Counted from the first letter of the stretch, positions 10,101-20,666 are shown. The stretch is DNA of 64,000 bases from Leishmania infantum JPCM5 (GCF_000002875.2 NC_009416.2:1364001-1428000); one strand, 5' to 3'. Notes: generated by a model not told the origin, from the letters alone. Numbers and translations: made by a program.

Positions 10101-13100
10101 AACGTTGACTTTTTTTCCGCCTTTGTGAGCGCTGTGGACGCGTGCTTGCTTCGACACATCCGCAGCGCGACTGCCAACGTGACGGTGGCCGCTCTTCACA
10201 CACCCGAAAGCGACGCCAGCGGGGGTGGACACGGCACGGCGGATGGTGCAGCTGCCACGGCTGCGCTCTTCTGCTTCCCGGAGCATGCGTCAGACCTGCA
10301 GGAGCTGTTGGCTCGCATGCACCGCATCACGCTGCGCTTCACGTCCTTTCTGGCCCAGCTGCACCTCCGCTGCCAGCAGCAGGCGGCCTTTGGTGTCCTG
10401 TTAGACTCCTCGCCGGAAAACAGCGCCGGGTCGCGAGAGCGTGACTTTGCAGAGCAGACCACAGTCTGGCTTGAGTCGCTGTGCGATGGCGCCGCCGTGG
10501 CTGCTGCCGCGGGCGCTCATCTCTTCTTCTCTCGCGCGGTACGGCTGCTTCTGGACGCACTGCTGCGTGCACGTGGGTGTTTGCTGCCCGCGGTGGTCTA
10601 CAGCACGCTGGAGCTGGTCTGCCCGACCGCGGGTGGCATCGCTGAAGGCGTAGCGTTCACCAACGCCTACCTGCTCGCGCCGGTCGTCCGCTCCCTATGG
10701 GAAGGCTGCGCCGGCGGCGGAGACGAGGCGAGCGGCGCGGTGGACATGTGCAGGACGTCGCTGCTGGCGCTCATCGCTGTTTCGCCGGCGTGCTCGCGGT
10801 GCTTCGACACGTTCCTGCTCGAGACGCCGGCAGACGCCGCCGTGCCCCGCCTCGTCGGCCTGCAACGGGAGCTCGCGGCGCTGCGTGCCCGGCAACGCCG
10901 CGGGCAAAGCCGATCCGGCTCCACTCCGCTGCTGGAAACACTAACTGAGCTTCAGGATCCCGGGGTGCTGTTTCTCGGTCTCTTGACAACCCTTGAATGT
11001 CTCTTGTGCGTCCCTAGCGGCATTCTTGCGCACGGTGGCGTGATCGCAGAGCCGACTCGCCAGCTGGCACGTGCGTACGTCAGCCATGCCATTGTGCGCG
11101 ATCCGTTGAGCATTTTGCTGCCTCTGCACTTCTCGTTCCTGTGCCCGCTGGTGACGGAGTCGGCGTGTAACAGTTCCACGAGTGGCGAGTCGAAGCGAAG
11201 AGGTAGGATGGTGGACGCAGCCACCGCCGCTTCATCCCCGCCGCACAGCACCGGCAGCCCGACTCTGTCCACGGTGCCGCTGACGGTGCTGCTGCCCTCC
11301 GTCACGGCAGCACCGACCGCAGAGATGACAGGCTCTGTACCTCTAGCGAGAACGAAGTGGTTCAAGGACGTCAGCGGCGCTATCACGGTCGGCCACGGCG
11401 GCGTGGCGCCGCGTGGGTATCGCTGCGTAGAGGCAGCAGCGCTGGTGCGCTACTTGCTTGCTCTCCTGCAGCTACCCACCGCGGTGGAGTGGGTGCGACA
11501 GTCGATGAATACACCCACCCCAAACTCACTGCGTGTGCTGCTGCGCGCGCTGGAGGACCAGTCGTTTGTGCCGTCCAATGAAGTCGAGGCGACATCTCCG
11601 TCGTTGTTACCATCGTCGTCAGCGACGGCGCTGGAGTGCGGAGGGGCGACAGACACTCTTTTTTCCGCCACAGCGCTGCTGCTGCTGAGCCTCGCTCGTC
11701 ACGCGCTCCTTTCAGTGCATGCTGCGCACATGCGCCGGCAAGACTCGCTGCGCCGCCGACCGTATCTACACTCTCCAGGCGCAAGCCGCTCGTCAAGGTC
11801 GTGGTTGCCAAGGGAGGAGTCGGCAGCCACACTGCAGTGGCGCTGCTCTACGTTGCTTGACGCTGTGACGTGCTTGAACCGGCTCTTGGAGGTGAGTCAA
11901 ACCGGCCCGCGTATGCAGCCGCACCGTACCGCGGTGAACACGTGGCAATTCACCGCGGCTCAACTTCTGCCACTGCTTCGGCTAGCCGTGCAGGCGGATC
12001 TGCACGCTGTGCAAGCTGTCCTACTCGACCACATACGCGGCGTCGTGTTCTACCTCGACGACGTGGGCGGCGTGCCGGCTCGGCACAAGTCGCTATCACA
12101 CCAGGCTGATGCGGTCGACGACACTGTCGCATCGCGGCACTGGCTACCGCATGCGTTCCGGCAGTCCGGACTTGCCGCACACAAGGCCAGTCTGTGCTCC
12201 ACCGACCCAGCTGCACAGAAGGGTCACAGCACACAAGCGGCTGCGGAGGCGGCAGCGCCCGCGTCTTCCGCGTCAGCTGATGCCGCCCCTGCCTTCAGCC
12301 TGCTCCCCAGCAGCAGCGGCACCGCAGTTCTTGACGACCTCCAACGAGCGCCGCCCGCCATTCTGTCGAACAAGTCGCTGTACGCCATCATGGGCGAAGT
12401 TGTGGAGCGGGTGCTGAGTCATTGCGGTGCAGCCGCAAGCCCCGCCAGCGAGGTCGACGCTACTCACGCCGACGCCGACGCCGCCGCCGCCTCGCGGTCT
12501 CGACGGGAGGAGGAAGACACGTTGGCGTTGTGGCTGCACTTCTACAGCGACATCATGCCATACCTCTATCGCGACCTCGTGCCATCTGCGGAGATGGCGG
12601 TCGACGTACTTCTCTGTGCGCTTGAGTTGTCGCCCGGCGCCCGCGCTGGGGACGATGCGACGCTACCTGTGCACTCTTTTAGCAGCAGCGCATCTGCGCA
12701 GGCTATCTGCTATGCGACGCTCATCGACGTTGCGCAGTTTCTGTGCAACCTGGCGCGCGTCGCCGATGACGAGAATTACGTGTTGGCCATGCGGAAAAAG
12801 GAGTCGATGAGCTGGATCGCGAGCACGTTCACGCAGGAGGATCCCGTTGCACAGGCAAAGAGGGCAACGCTGTGGGACCGCTCCCCGGTGCTCTCCCCGA
12901 TACGTGGTGCGCTGCCCCGACTCGTCACTGCGGCGACCCGCTGCATGCGTGCCTGTGACGCCGCCGCCTCCGAAGCTGGCAAGATAAATCAGTCTGCTGT
13001 GTATGCTATGTGGGCTGCTGACACAGACACAGACGAGGCGCTTGGCTGGGGAGCGGCGACGGCGGCTACAGCAGAGCTGTTGCCGTCGACTGGGCCGGAG

Positions 13101-15620
13101 ACACACCTGCGTGAGCAAGCCAGGCGCTTGCTCTGCTTGCTGAACCACGCTGCTGGCCCCGAGTTTCTGACGGCTTTTCTGCACGACTGGTGTGCCCAGT
13201 ATGCCTTGAGTTCCACGTGGTGGCTGTTCGAGGACAAGCAGCAGCGAGAACGTCGCGTGAGCCTTGAAGCGGCGCGGCACATCGAAACGGAGTGCGCATC
13301 CGATGTGGTGGCGCCAAGGAAGGGCGGCGGCGACACGGGTGTTATCGCGAGCGGCGAGGACGAGTGGGTGGCTGCGTGGAGAATGAAGCGCGAAGCGCAG
13401 CAGGCCGCTTGCCTGCTGCTGGCGGACATCGGAGTATCTGTCAGTGAAGTGACGGCGGCACTTACGCCGCTGCTGCGAACCGCCATTAAGGAGGAGCCGC
13501 ACGCAGAGCCACTTCAGCCTGAGCAAGCTCCTGCTTTCACTGGAAAGGGCGTCAGCGGCGCTGCGGCGTCAGCGCTGGCCCCTCTCGCACCGCGGCCCTC
13601 GTCGGCGGCAGAGATGCTGTTTTTCCTGGATCAAGTGGTAGAGGGACACTGCGCAGAGCGGCAGGGCGGGCTTTCGGATAAAGACGCCGAGGCGGTGCTG
13701 GCGGTTGTGGCGGATGCCGTCTCGCAGTTTTCACCTGACACGCTTGCCTTCTGCTGCCTATTCCACTTGCTGTACTGTGTAGTGGCGTACGCGAAGGACG
13801 AAGGGGCCGAAGGGCTGGGCGGGGCGGAGGTGAGGAAGGCACGCCGCCTCGGAGGGGGAGTCGGAAGACGGCGCCAGCCCAAAGCATTCGGCACCACCAC
13901 TGCGGCGCCAGCCACTGTTTCTGGCGTGTACCGCAATGGCCATTTCTCATTTGCGCTGTGTCGCTTGTTGGAGGGCTTCCGTGTTCAACCCGTCAGTGCA
14001 CAGTGCACCAGCTCGCTGCTCTCCCTGCAGCTCCTCTGCCAGACACTGCGTTCGGTTCTGCCATCGTCGCTCGCCATGGTCGACAACGCTGGCCGCGTGG
14101 TGGATGCGGCCACGCATGTGCTGCAGCGAGCCCTCCTCCCCGTGTTGCGCCACGGCATCGCCTCCGCCTCGGAGGCGGAGATTGTGCTCTGTGCGCCGCT
14201 GGTGTGCGCGTCCCTGCGTGTCTTGCGCGCACTTGTTGCCGGCTTCGCGCCAGATCTCACGTTCGAGCGTCGCGCACAGCGCGACACGGTCTCGCTGCTG
14301 TTCTCCGAGCACTTCTTCCGCTACAGTCGCAGCTCTCTGCACGAGTGGGCGCTGCTGCTCCGTCAGTGGGGGAGCCTAGATCAGGGTATCCACAGCCTCA
14401 TATGTGAGCGCATGGTGCCGTCGCCAGGGCGGCTGTCGGCGATGATGATGTCGCGCGAGACGGAGGCACTGCTGTGGGAGCGGTCACTACGGACGTTGGG
14501 TTTCTACACGTACGCCATGCACATCAGCGAGCCACCACCGGCCATGGTTGGCGCTGCGGCAACCACAGGCGGCAGTGTTGGTGCATCGGCTGCCACACCG
14601 AGCGTGCCGTTGGCACGCCACGCAGAGTTTGTGCGTCTTCTTCGCGAGCAGCTCACGTACGCCTTTCAGCACTTTTCGTCTTCCGCCATCCCGACCGTCG
14701 CCCAGCTGCAACAGAAGGAGGTTTTTCTGCAGCCTGTGCGCGCCGCCCTGTTCGTGTTCCGCGTTGTCCTGCTCTGCAATGTGCGGGAGTCCCTCGTGGC
14801 GTCTCTGTGGCCGATTGTTCTGCCCGAGCTGTTCCGTGTTCTTTCCATTCAGCTCACTGAGAAGGGCCCCAACACCGGCAAAGGCGCCGGATCGCTGTCT
14901 CAGCCGTCCTCTGCCGACGTTGGTGTGCTGCGCGAGATCGCGGCAACGCAGATGGAGGCGCTGAAGGTATTGGATATGGATTACACGTTGTACCCCGCAC
15001 ACGCATTCGCTTTCCGCTGGCTGTTCACGGACGACACGGCGCTGGAGAGCCTCGCAGCAATGCAGGCGAGAGGGACTGCAGGGCTGCAGGGCGGCTTGCC
15101 GTGCTCGAACGTTGCCACCCGCCAACCGGCGGTGAGCCATCTGGAGGTGCTGCGCCTCCTGCAGACATCGCCGCAGACCGTGGCGGAGCACCTCGACGCC
15201 GCCACCGTCGTGAACGCCGTGCACGAGCCCCGCGTATCAGCCGCTGCATCACACCGCGACTTCTGCTTGGCTGCCCCCCTATCCTCTATCCCTCGCACAT
15301 GGCCCACGCTCCCGCGCCCGTCTGCTGCGGACACAGGACTGCGACGCCCCTTGTACAACATCCCATCCATACATTATCAGCGCCTTGATGGCGTTTACCG
15401 CGCCGCTCAGGCGTTCACGTTGCTTCTGCAGAGACTAAACATGCATACTCCACACACATCGGAGGCGGCGCGATCGGGGCAGCAAAACGCGGCGACTCTC
15501 GCGAGCTTGTGCGTCGCCGTGAGTGCGGCCGTTGGCACGCACAACGAAGTGGACATGGCGTACATTTACGACTTGCTGGAAGCCGATATGACCAGCACTG
15601 ATCCAGACACGATGCTGTAG
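7161..15620 (+). CDS. Dopey (DOP1) family protein, giant
   Basis: 2819 residues from the first ATG after the predicted splice acceptor. Residues 1-165 are low-complexity and Ser/Ala/Pro-rich. Residues of about 168-345 match the Dopey N-terminal domain in order: an EYKMLERGMHK-type start, a Trp-containing helix, an LLGQLLACL helix, the LSPLSVVGVQRKALEVV block, then a PGLLELL helix and a CLEE..SIYRGAMGLLEYV segment. The rest is long helical, HEAT-like sequence broken by low-complexity loops, as in fungal and animal DOP1 (typically about 1700-2500 residues). In yeast and animals Dopey proteins work with MON2 in endosome-to-Golgi traffic; that role here is inferred from family membership. No transmembrane segment is evident. 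The extra length comes mainly from Ala/Ser-rich inserts. Family call is good; function is transferred. Confidence 0.8.
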   Translation: MSHASDNGEGKAVKSSQPPSLKRSSLPPTRPAAAPMTLVPSVASVSSNGVHVATSGSSQGVASQTDAKTASTTAGAPSDDSDGKPSEVDAAVDHSEHSAVEACSFHSHAAPASQGPSSVQQAYTFSSSLPSPRSPTAAAARAAPVTDQPAMQDIGSSTDVSASDVAKWKENREYKMLERGMHKILSAIDSTLSADWATQASLLGQLLACLRQYKGVIGAVELPDGLHFAKALGRTLSPLSVVGVQRKALEVVQCYLEIANPVYPMTKDLPFVLPGLLELLPQASMQVKGDILKLLDRGVVRRLPGSALRACVQGLLTALLSCLEESETSSIYRGAMGLLEYVQAALARDAPAPSLPSSSQRGEWAELRGGQVLAAHMWVLIRDASALRSPALNVMKVFIAQSGGLASGSAAGPAEGAAEDAAAAASTASTPTSALPDWVGGDAATMASALLNCLQDTQEKTHRLALDVLVTVCPLTSVDCDSANFTHTPLAAFFDGNTNKHTSASVGVSPQPCCGNGAIIPFEVKSLLVAAAVQLLGTRYGTPSVARRIFQWLTVNPGVGGSVNERPGMDDDDSSDADGGEHHRDALNSRASSSCVAYVQDITSCVVSRGFDMVVEHWWTRWVGKVGDDTPAEQAPPYVSAALSALEHSAAQAIRTATAPRLASASSVAAALGAREASSNFIALPDVPVGISVPLVWVRALLVLFRYRSRSTQGGDGALLMSPVAGDAATYEGAEVPIETGCGPFLMHVAPLLLPSLSRLIAGVSSFVGGSSGGVLAGAAAEMWTAELHELLRVLPWGLLVELDTCAVQHVEELLRPVLHPLCASGVEESDEAAAPAAPSVSAHLQAVAATRAQKRIAAQTNNLCTTAKALESVLVDAAAEQPSPAQEYVRASLRWSAKVAQLLSEVLKALEAEMRAAGGATGGATTSNESLVCQSPMVQLLLSTANGLLRLLAQRMQLMESMLDSVLAAASATGTPSVVNVDFFSAFVSAVDACLLRHIRSATANVTVAALHTPESDASGGGHGTADGAAATAALFCFPEHASDLQELLARMHRITLRFTSFLAQLHLRCQQQAAFGVLLDSSPENSAGSRERDFAEQTTVWLESLCDGAAVAAAAGAHLFFSRAVRLLLDALLRARGCLLPAVVYSTLELVCPTAGGIAEGVAFTNAYLLAPVVRSLWEGCAGGGDEASGAVDMCRTSLLALIAVSPACSRCFDTFLLETPADAAVPRLVGLQRELAALRARQRRGQSRSGSTPLLETLTELQDPGVLFLGLLTTLECLLCVPSGILAHGGVIAEPTRQLARAYVSHAIVRDPLSILLPLHFSFLCPLVTESACNSSTSGESKRRGRMVDAATAASSPPHSTGSPTLSTVPLTVLLPSVTAAPTAEMTGSVPLARTKWFKDVSGAITVGHGGVAPRGYRCVEAAALVRYLLALLQLPTAVEWVRQSMNTPTPNSLRVLLRALEDQSFVPSNEVEATSPSLLPSSSATALECGGATDTLFSATALLLLSLARHALLSVHAAHMRRQDSLRRRPYLHSPGASRSSRSWLPREESAATLQWRCSTLLDAVTCLNRLLEVSQTGPRMQPHRTAVNTWQFTAAQLLPLLRLAVQADLHAVQAVLLDHIRGVVFYLDDVGGVPARHKSLSHQADAVDDTVASRHWLPHAFRQSGLAAHKASLCSTDPAAQKGHSTQAAAEAAAPASSASADAAPAFSLLPSSSGTAVLDDLQRAPPAILSNKSLYAIMGEVVERVLSHCGAAASPASEVDATHADADAAAASRSRREEEDTLALWLHFYSDIMPYLYRDLVPSAEMAVDVLLCALELSPGARAGDDATLPVHSFSSSASAQAICYATLIDVAQFLCNLARVADDENYVLAMRKKESMSWIASTFTQEDPVAQAKRATLWDRSPVLSPIRGALPRLVTAATRCMRACDAAASEAGKINQSAVYAMWAADTDTDEALGWGAATAATAELLPSTGPETHLREQARRLLCLLNHAAGPEFLTAFLHDWCAQYALSSTWWLFEDKQQRERRVSLEAARHIETECASDVVAPRKGGGDTGVIASGEDEWVAAWRMKREAQQAACLLLADIGVSVSEVTAALTPLLRTAIKEEPHAEPLQPEQAPAFTGKGVSGAAASALAPLAPRPSSAAEMLFFLDQVVEGHCAERQGGLSDKDAEAVLAVVADAVSQFSPDTLAFCCLFHLLYCVVAYAKDEGAEGLGGAEVRKARRLGGGVGRRRQPKAFGTTTAAPATVSGVYRNGHFSFALCRLLEGFRVQPVSAQCTSSLLSLQLLCQTLRSVLPSSLAMVDNAGRVVDAATHVLQRALLPVLRHGIASASEAEIVLCAPLVCASLRVLRALVAGFAPDLTFERRAQRDTVSLLFSEHFFRYSRSSLHEWALLLRQWGSLDQGIHSLICERMVPSPGRLSAMMMSRETEALLWERSLRTLGFYTYAMHISEPPPAMVGAAATTGGSVGASAATPSVPLARHAEFVRLLREQLTYAFQHFSSSAIPTVAQLQQKEVFLQPVRAALFVFRVVLLCNVRESLVASLWPIVLPELFRVLSIQLTEKGPNTGKGAGSLSQPSSADVGVLREIAATQMEALKVLDMDYTLYPAHAFAFRWLFTDDTALESLAAMQARGTAGLQGGLPCSNVATRQPAVSHLEVLRLLQTSPQTVAEHLDAATVVNAVHEPRVSAAASHRDFCLAAPLSSIPRTWPTLPRPSAADTGLRRPLYNIPSIHYQRLDGVYRAAQAFTLLLQRLNMHTPHTSEAARSGQQNAATLASLCVAVSAAVGTHNEVDMAYIYDLLEADMTSTDPDTML

Positions 15621-16652
15621 AGCTTGGCCATAGAACTCTTGGTCATGCTTTAGGTGTTGGCCTCACAGCATGTGTTGGATCTGCATTGAAGGTGTGTCCC
15701 GCGGAGGGGGAGGGGCGGGCGGAAGGTGGGCCCTCCCTTTCTTTTTACTCGCTCGCCACCTGTAGACGACAGTCTGATGCAGCCGCCACTGCTACAAGTA
15801 ATTCTACTTTCTTTTCTTTTTATTTCTTGGTTGCGCTCATTCACCACTGCCGCGCGTTACGCGAGGACGTGCATGCCCAAGTACGCGTGCCCGCGTTTCA
15901 GAGGCGAAGCGGCCTTCTGCCCCCTCCACACACTCCGTGTGTGTGTGTGTGTGTGCGTGTGTGTACTCCTCTGGGATGCCCGTGCTACAAGGAGGAGGAT
16001 GTAAGAGACAGAGAGAGGCGCACATGTGCCTCACGCTTGGCTTTCGTGCTGTTGATGCCTCCTTTCTGTGGACTGTTGCTGCCACGACCTTGTGCTGGCT
16101 CCTCTCCCTTTTTCTCCACAACTCTTGTCGTCTTCGCTCGTTCTTTACGTTGATGTCGTCCAATTATGGGTTGCGCGTCGGCGTGTGCGTGCGCACGAAA
16201 TGCCCGCTGCACACGGGGGCCCCCTCACCGTTCGCGTGCCGCCGTGCCCCCGCGTGCAATGATGGAGCTCATTTTTTGCCCTCCTCTTACCTTTTGGGTC
16301 CCGCCTTAAGTGGCTCCCAACGACACCAAAGTTGGCGTTGGCGAGCGAGTAGGAAAGCGCGCACGCGCTTCATCAGTAGAACGCCAGGGAAGGGACTGCG
16401 GCGCGAGATCGGTACGCGTGCCCGAAAAAAAAATCAGACCAGCACAGGGGGCGTGCTGCGACTGCAACAGCTCCGCGCCTCTCTTCCTTTCTCTTTGTTG
16501 CACGCAGACACCACCACGAACCAACGTGCACACGAAGTAGGCACACCTACAGGTACGTGGAAGGAGCAGCGGAAGCGAGCGAAGCTACTCGATCCCTGTC
16601 TGCATACTTAGTCTCTCTGTCTCGTCCTAAGAGGGGGAGGGGTAGCACAGGA
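15621..16652. other. Intergenic region before the EamA-like gene
   Basis: G-rich stretch at 15703-15730 shortly after the stop codon (runs of 5, 4, 3 and 3 G), then T/C-rich DNA with a GT run at about 15937-15964. A second tract at 16471-16500 is followed by AG at 16506-16507. No coding-like ORF. Confidence 0.65.
16471..16507 (+). promoter_or_regulatory. Predicted spliced-leader acceptor of the EamA-like gene
   Basis: Pyrimidine tract ending in CAG. No ATG lies between this AG and the ATG at 16653. A second candidate AG is near 16631. Confidence 0.5.
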
Positions 16653-18950
16653 ATGAGTAGCGGCAATCGCGAAGGCGGCTGCGGGGGCCTCAGCCGCTCT
16701 TCACCCGGCAACTTCACGGAACACCTCCACTCTTCGCAAGGCAACCGCGCCAGCGAGGCAGGCACGGACACCATCATGTCCGGGGGCAATGCTGGCAGCA
16801 ACGCCGAGGAGCGCGCTGTCGCGTTCGCCACGGCCGATCACGGAGTCGTCAGCCTCAACTTGAATGACCTCTCCAGCGCGCTCGGCGTTCGCAGAGCAGA
16901 TGTCGTGTCGCAAGGGCTGATGTTTCAGGCCCATTCAGCACCCTCTTCTCGTACTAACCGCTCCCTCCAGGGAAGCGCCCTCCAGACAACGGGAGAAAAT
17001 CTGCTGAGCTCCTTTCCTGCCACCGGCACCACCGCCGCAGCGGAGACCCCGTTGCCGACCGCAGAGGCTGCTTACAGTCTCCACAACGTTCCCAAGGCTC
17101 TTCCGTCGCCGCCGTGGCCAGCGCACTACCGGCGGCGACACAGCACGCTTCGCGGCACCCAGCTAGACCTCGACCCGTTGAGGATGCCCGCCGGAACGAT
17201 ACGACTGTCACCGCCGCCTCAGTCAACATCGCCGTCCCCCTCAATCATCCGTGCGTTCCCGTCGTTACCGCGCCGCGGCACACCGCCACCAGGTCGCGCC
17301 AACGCGCTGCGCTGGGCACTAGCTGGCGACAACGGTGCTGCCACAGCCTTTGCCGGCAATGTCCCGTCTTCCATCCGTCGCGCCGGCGCCGGAGCTGCCA
17401 TGCTCGAACATGAAGCCGCAGAGCGACGTCCGCCAGCGGATGACGAGGAGGAGGTGTCTGCGCACGGCGACGGCGCGCCGCTGCTGAGCGGGATAGCGTC
17501 GCTGCAGGAGTGCCGCAGCGGTGCCGCGTCCGCCCCACGCAACACACCAGCCTCTGCCTTTCGCACAAGCGACACGGCAACTTCCCTTCCGCTGTCGCCA
17601 ACGGACAGAGGAGAGGGGCAGCCGCGTCAGCATGGGGAGCACGAGGCGGTGACGTCGGCGGCCCCCAGCGTTCCCTCACGCCGTGTGCACTTCTCCGACG
17701 ACGTCATCGAGTCCATTCACGTTGCGCGGCAGGAGGAGGATTACATGCGCCTACTGGTCGTGTACAACCGTCCGTGGTACGCCTACGCGCTCCTTGTCCT
17801 CTTCAGTCTCTTCTTCGGGCTGTCGTACGCCAGCGTCATGTACCTGGAAGAGGATCAGTCGGAGCTGAGGGATCGCGCCACGCCGGTGGCGTTTGTGCTC
17901 TTCCTTTTTGTAGGGGTGGGGGCCGTCACGCTGACGGCGCACCTCCTGTTGTGCAGGCAGCTAGACAGCGAGGAGGAGCCGAGCTTCATCGAAGACGCGG
18001 GCCAGCGGCGGCGGCTACCGAAGCTGTGGTCCTACAGCGTACTTTTTTTTAGCGCATCGGTAGCGGCCATTGCTTTGAGCCACTTCATCAGCTTGACCGT
18101 AGCGGTCGTCATGGTGATCTCGCTCGCGTGCCACCTCGTCGCGGAGCTCCACAACCGCGGTGACGGCGGGGATTGTGTGACGCGCCAGGATGCCCTCGGC
18201 TGCGCGACGGCTGGCCTTGGCGCGGCTCTGGTGGTGCTCGGCGGTTTATGGCAAGAGATGGCGACCTACCACGCCTCGCTGGGTGAAGCCCTTCTCTCGC
18301 TGTTGGGATGGGGGTCGAGCGTGATCGTCTCTGGCGTGTGCTGGGCGTGCTTCACGCGGCAGCTGCGTGAGATGAGCCAGCGTGTGAGCCAGCAGTTCCT
18401 GCTCTCAACCTCGCTGGTGATGAGTACAGTGGCGCTTGGCATTGGGACGTACGTGGCAAACGTGGCCCTGACATCTGATGAAGCCAGCAGCGCCGCACTT
18501 GCTGGTGTAGCTGCCCAGACCACAGGCGGAGCTGAGGCGGCCAGCGCACTACAGTTGTTGGACCTCGTGCTTCTCCCTTGCCACCGGTTTTTCCCTGATG
18601 TGGTGGTGCTGCTCGGTGGGGGCCTCTGTTCCCTCTTGTGCTGGTACGCCTACCACGCCGTGTCCTTCTACGTCGACCACGCTTCCAGCGCCGCGTGCAT
18701 GGTGCTGGGTGCCGTGCTCTCCGCTGTTCCTCTCATTGTTGCTCGGGTGCTGCGCATCGGGTGGGCAGATGTCACCGCATCAGCATTGCTGCAGGGGTCG
18801 TTGGCAGTCATGGTGGTTGGAGTGGTCGCGGTGGAGGCGGGGTCGGCGGTGGTGGTGTGGTCCGGTTTTCGGTATCGTCGCGAGGTGGAGATTCGAATTG
18901 TGCTGGAGAAAAGTCGCTTCTCTTTTCCGCGCGCAAACGCCAATGCATAA
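16653..18950 (+). CDS. Multi-pass membrane protein, EamA/DMT transporter-like
   Basis: 765 residues from the first ATG after the acceptor; the frame is open upstream but has no earlier ATG. Residues 1 to about 370 are hydrophilic, Ser/Pro/Ala-rich and probably disordered. The C-terminal half has ten hydrophobic helices, from about 376-396 through about 715-740, with short loops and one larger acidic loop after helix 2. Ten helices in this spacing is the topology of the drug/metabolite transporter superfamily (EamA, SLC35-like), which move nucleotide sugars, metabolites or thiamine derivatives. I do not see a signature that names a substrate, so the transporter call rests on topology only. An unrelated polytopic membrane protein is possible. 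The very long N-terminal extension is odd for the superfamily and may carry sorting or regulatory sites. Confidence 0.6.
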   Translation: MSSGNREGGCGGLSRSSPGNFTEHLHSSQGNRASEAGTDTIMSGGNAGSNAEERAVAFATADHGVVSLNLNDLSSALGVRRADVVSQGLMFQAHSAPSSRTNRSLQGSALQTTGENLLSSFPATGTTAAAETPLPTAEAAYSLHNVPKALPSPPWPAHYRRRHSTLRGTQLDLDPLRMPAGTIRLSPPPQSTSPSPSIIRAFPSLPRRGTPPPGRANALRWALAGDNGAATAFAGNVPSSIRRAGAGAAMLEHEAAERRPPADDEEEVSAHGDGAPLLSGIASLQECRSGAASAPRNTPASAFRTSDTATSLPLSPTDRGEGQPRQHGEHEAVTSAAPSVPSRRVHFSDDVIESIHVARQEEDYMRLLVVYNRPWYAYALLVLFSLFFGLSYASVMYLEEDQSELRDRATPVAFVLFLFVGVGAVTLTAHLLLCRQLDSEEEPSFIEDAGQRRRLPKLWSYSVLFFSASVAAIALSHFISLTVAVVMVISLACHLVAELHNRGDGGDCVTRQDALGCATAGLGAALVVLGGLWQEMATYHASLGEALLSLLGWGSSVIVSGVCWACFTRQLREMSQRVSQQFLLSTSLVMSTVALGIGTYVANVALTSDEASSAALAGVAAQTTGGAEAASALQLLDLVLLPCHRFFPDVVVLLGGGLCSLLCWYAYHAVSFYVDHASSAACMVLGAVLSAVPLIVARVLRIGWADVTASALLQGSLAVMVVGVVAVEAGSAVVVWSGFRYRREVEIRIVLEKSRFSFPRANANA

Positions 18951-19473
18951 ACTCACGCATTCACGGAAGAGGCACCGACGGAGGAGGGGCGCTGGGCTTG
19001 GCCAGTCCTAAGGTGCTATCGCTGTTCTGCCGCCATCTCCCTCTCCTTGTGTTTTGTAGGACCCGCACTAGCCACCTCCAAGCATCAAGCCGGGGCTCGC
19101 GTTCCGTGTATCCGCGGTGTGCTTGGTGCTGACAGCGGGTGCATGTGTATGCGCGGGTGCGCGGTCGTGCACCTCCTCGCCCCCCTCTCTTCCATTACAT
19201 GCTTTGCTTCGCCACTGCTTGCAATCATGAGCGCCTGCGCCGTTCTTACTCGGCGTCTCGTAGACACGCGAGGCGTTCGAGGGAAGCGGAGGGCGAGAGG
19301 CGGTACTTCAATCAGCCCACCGGGCTTCCTGTACGCGCCCCCATTTTCCCACCCTTCTCTGCCTCCTTGTAAAGCTGCTGTAACGCACTCTTCTTTCTCT
19401 TGTGCCGGCTGTTGTGGAGGCCATGTGTGTGCCAACACCCAACTGCTGCTGCTATATAGGCACATATACGCAC

Positions 19474-19489
19474 ATATATATATATATAT
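19474..19489. repeat. (AT)n microsatellite
   Basis: Alternating AT run in the intergenic region, within a locally AT-rich patch. Confidence 0.9.
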
Positions 19490-20666
19490 GCTCAGGTCTA
19501 GTTTTTTTTTGTCCGCGTTGCATGATTGCTCGTGAACAGAGAGGGGAGGAGGGGAGCAGACACAACGATCGATAACATGGTGTGTGTCCCAAGCACACAT
19601 GTGCGTCTATCTCTGAGTGTGTGCGCTGCTGTCCTCTCATGAATGCTGGATGCCGCACAGGCTCTTTCTCTCTGTGTCTATGCCCACCCTCGTTTTTGTG
19701 TTTGCTTCACGACTGCTCCGTCTTATCGCTGTGCTGGACTGCTCACTCACACGCGTGCTGTGGTCACTTCCTCCCCCTCGGTCCGGTCTTTCTCTTCGTA
19801 GAGCAAGTGCACAGTGCTCTGCTAGCCGCTCTCGCTTTTTTTTTTCTCCGTTGTCCCCTTCCCTTCCCTCCCTTTGCACGTACGCGTGCATGTATGTGTG
19901 CCTCCGTCTGCGTGCGTGCTAGTACATCTGTCAACCTGCTCGGGGGTGCGCGCTGGCCTCTTGTGTTGCCTCGGCCTCGCTTCTTTCGTCCCCAGCTCTG
20001 CGGTCACTTGCTGGATGAGTCAGACGTCAGATAAAAGAAAGATAATGCTGAGCCGACCATGCTGTGCGGTCGCTGTCGCGGGGCAGTCGTACCCCTTGAT
20101 TGGCGGGTGTGCTGTTTGTCGATGCGTGGAAACTTTTAGGGAGTGAGTGGGTGCAGGCTTCGTTGAGGGCTCTGCCCACTTTTCTCATGTCTTCCTCTAT
20201 CGACTCACCCCTCGGGAGAGAGTCAGCCGGCTGACTCCACGACCCTGGTGCACGAGGGGCTCCCCGTCACGACTGCCTCCGACACGCACACATCCCCTTC
20301 TCTCCCTGCCTCCTCTGCTTGCTCGGTATCTTCCTCCACCTCTCTCTCTTTCGCCGCATTGCCCGCGCGGTTTCGGGTGGTGGTGGTGGTTGGGGGACTG
20401 CTTCGCCGTTGTGCTCTTGCTCACACCAATTTTTCTTTATTTGCTGTTTCGTCGCGGCGGTGTCGGCATGCACGTATGGGTGGTGGCCCGCGCGCGCGTG
20501 CGTGTGCACGGAGAGACTTGTAAAGTGGGCAAGACCAGCGCACATTTGCGGCGTGCGCTGGCGAGTGCACACTAGCGAGAGACGCAGCAGAGGACGTCCT
20601 CACCAGGGCGCCTTTTTACCATTTTCTTTCCCTTTTTCGCTTGCGACGTAGGAGCACATCGCCGCA

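Noticed and set aside
12663..13526. 287-codon open frame on the minus strand inside the DOP1-like gene
   Set aside because: Antisense shadow: the opposite strand of G/C-ending codons is often open. All other genes are on + and the + frame has a clear domain.
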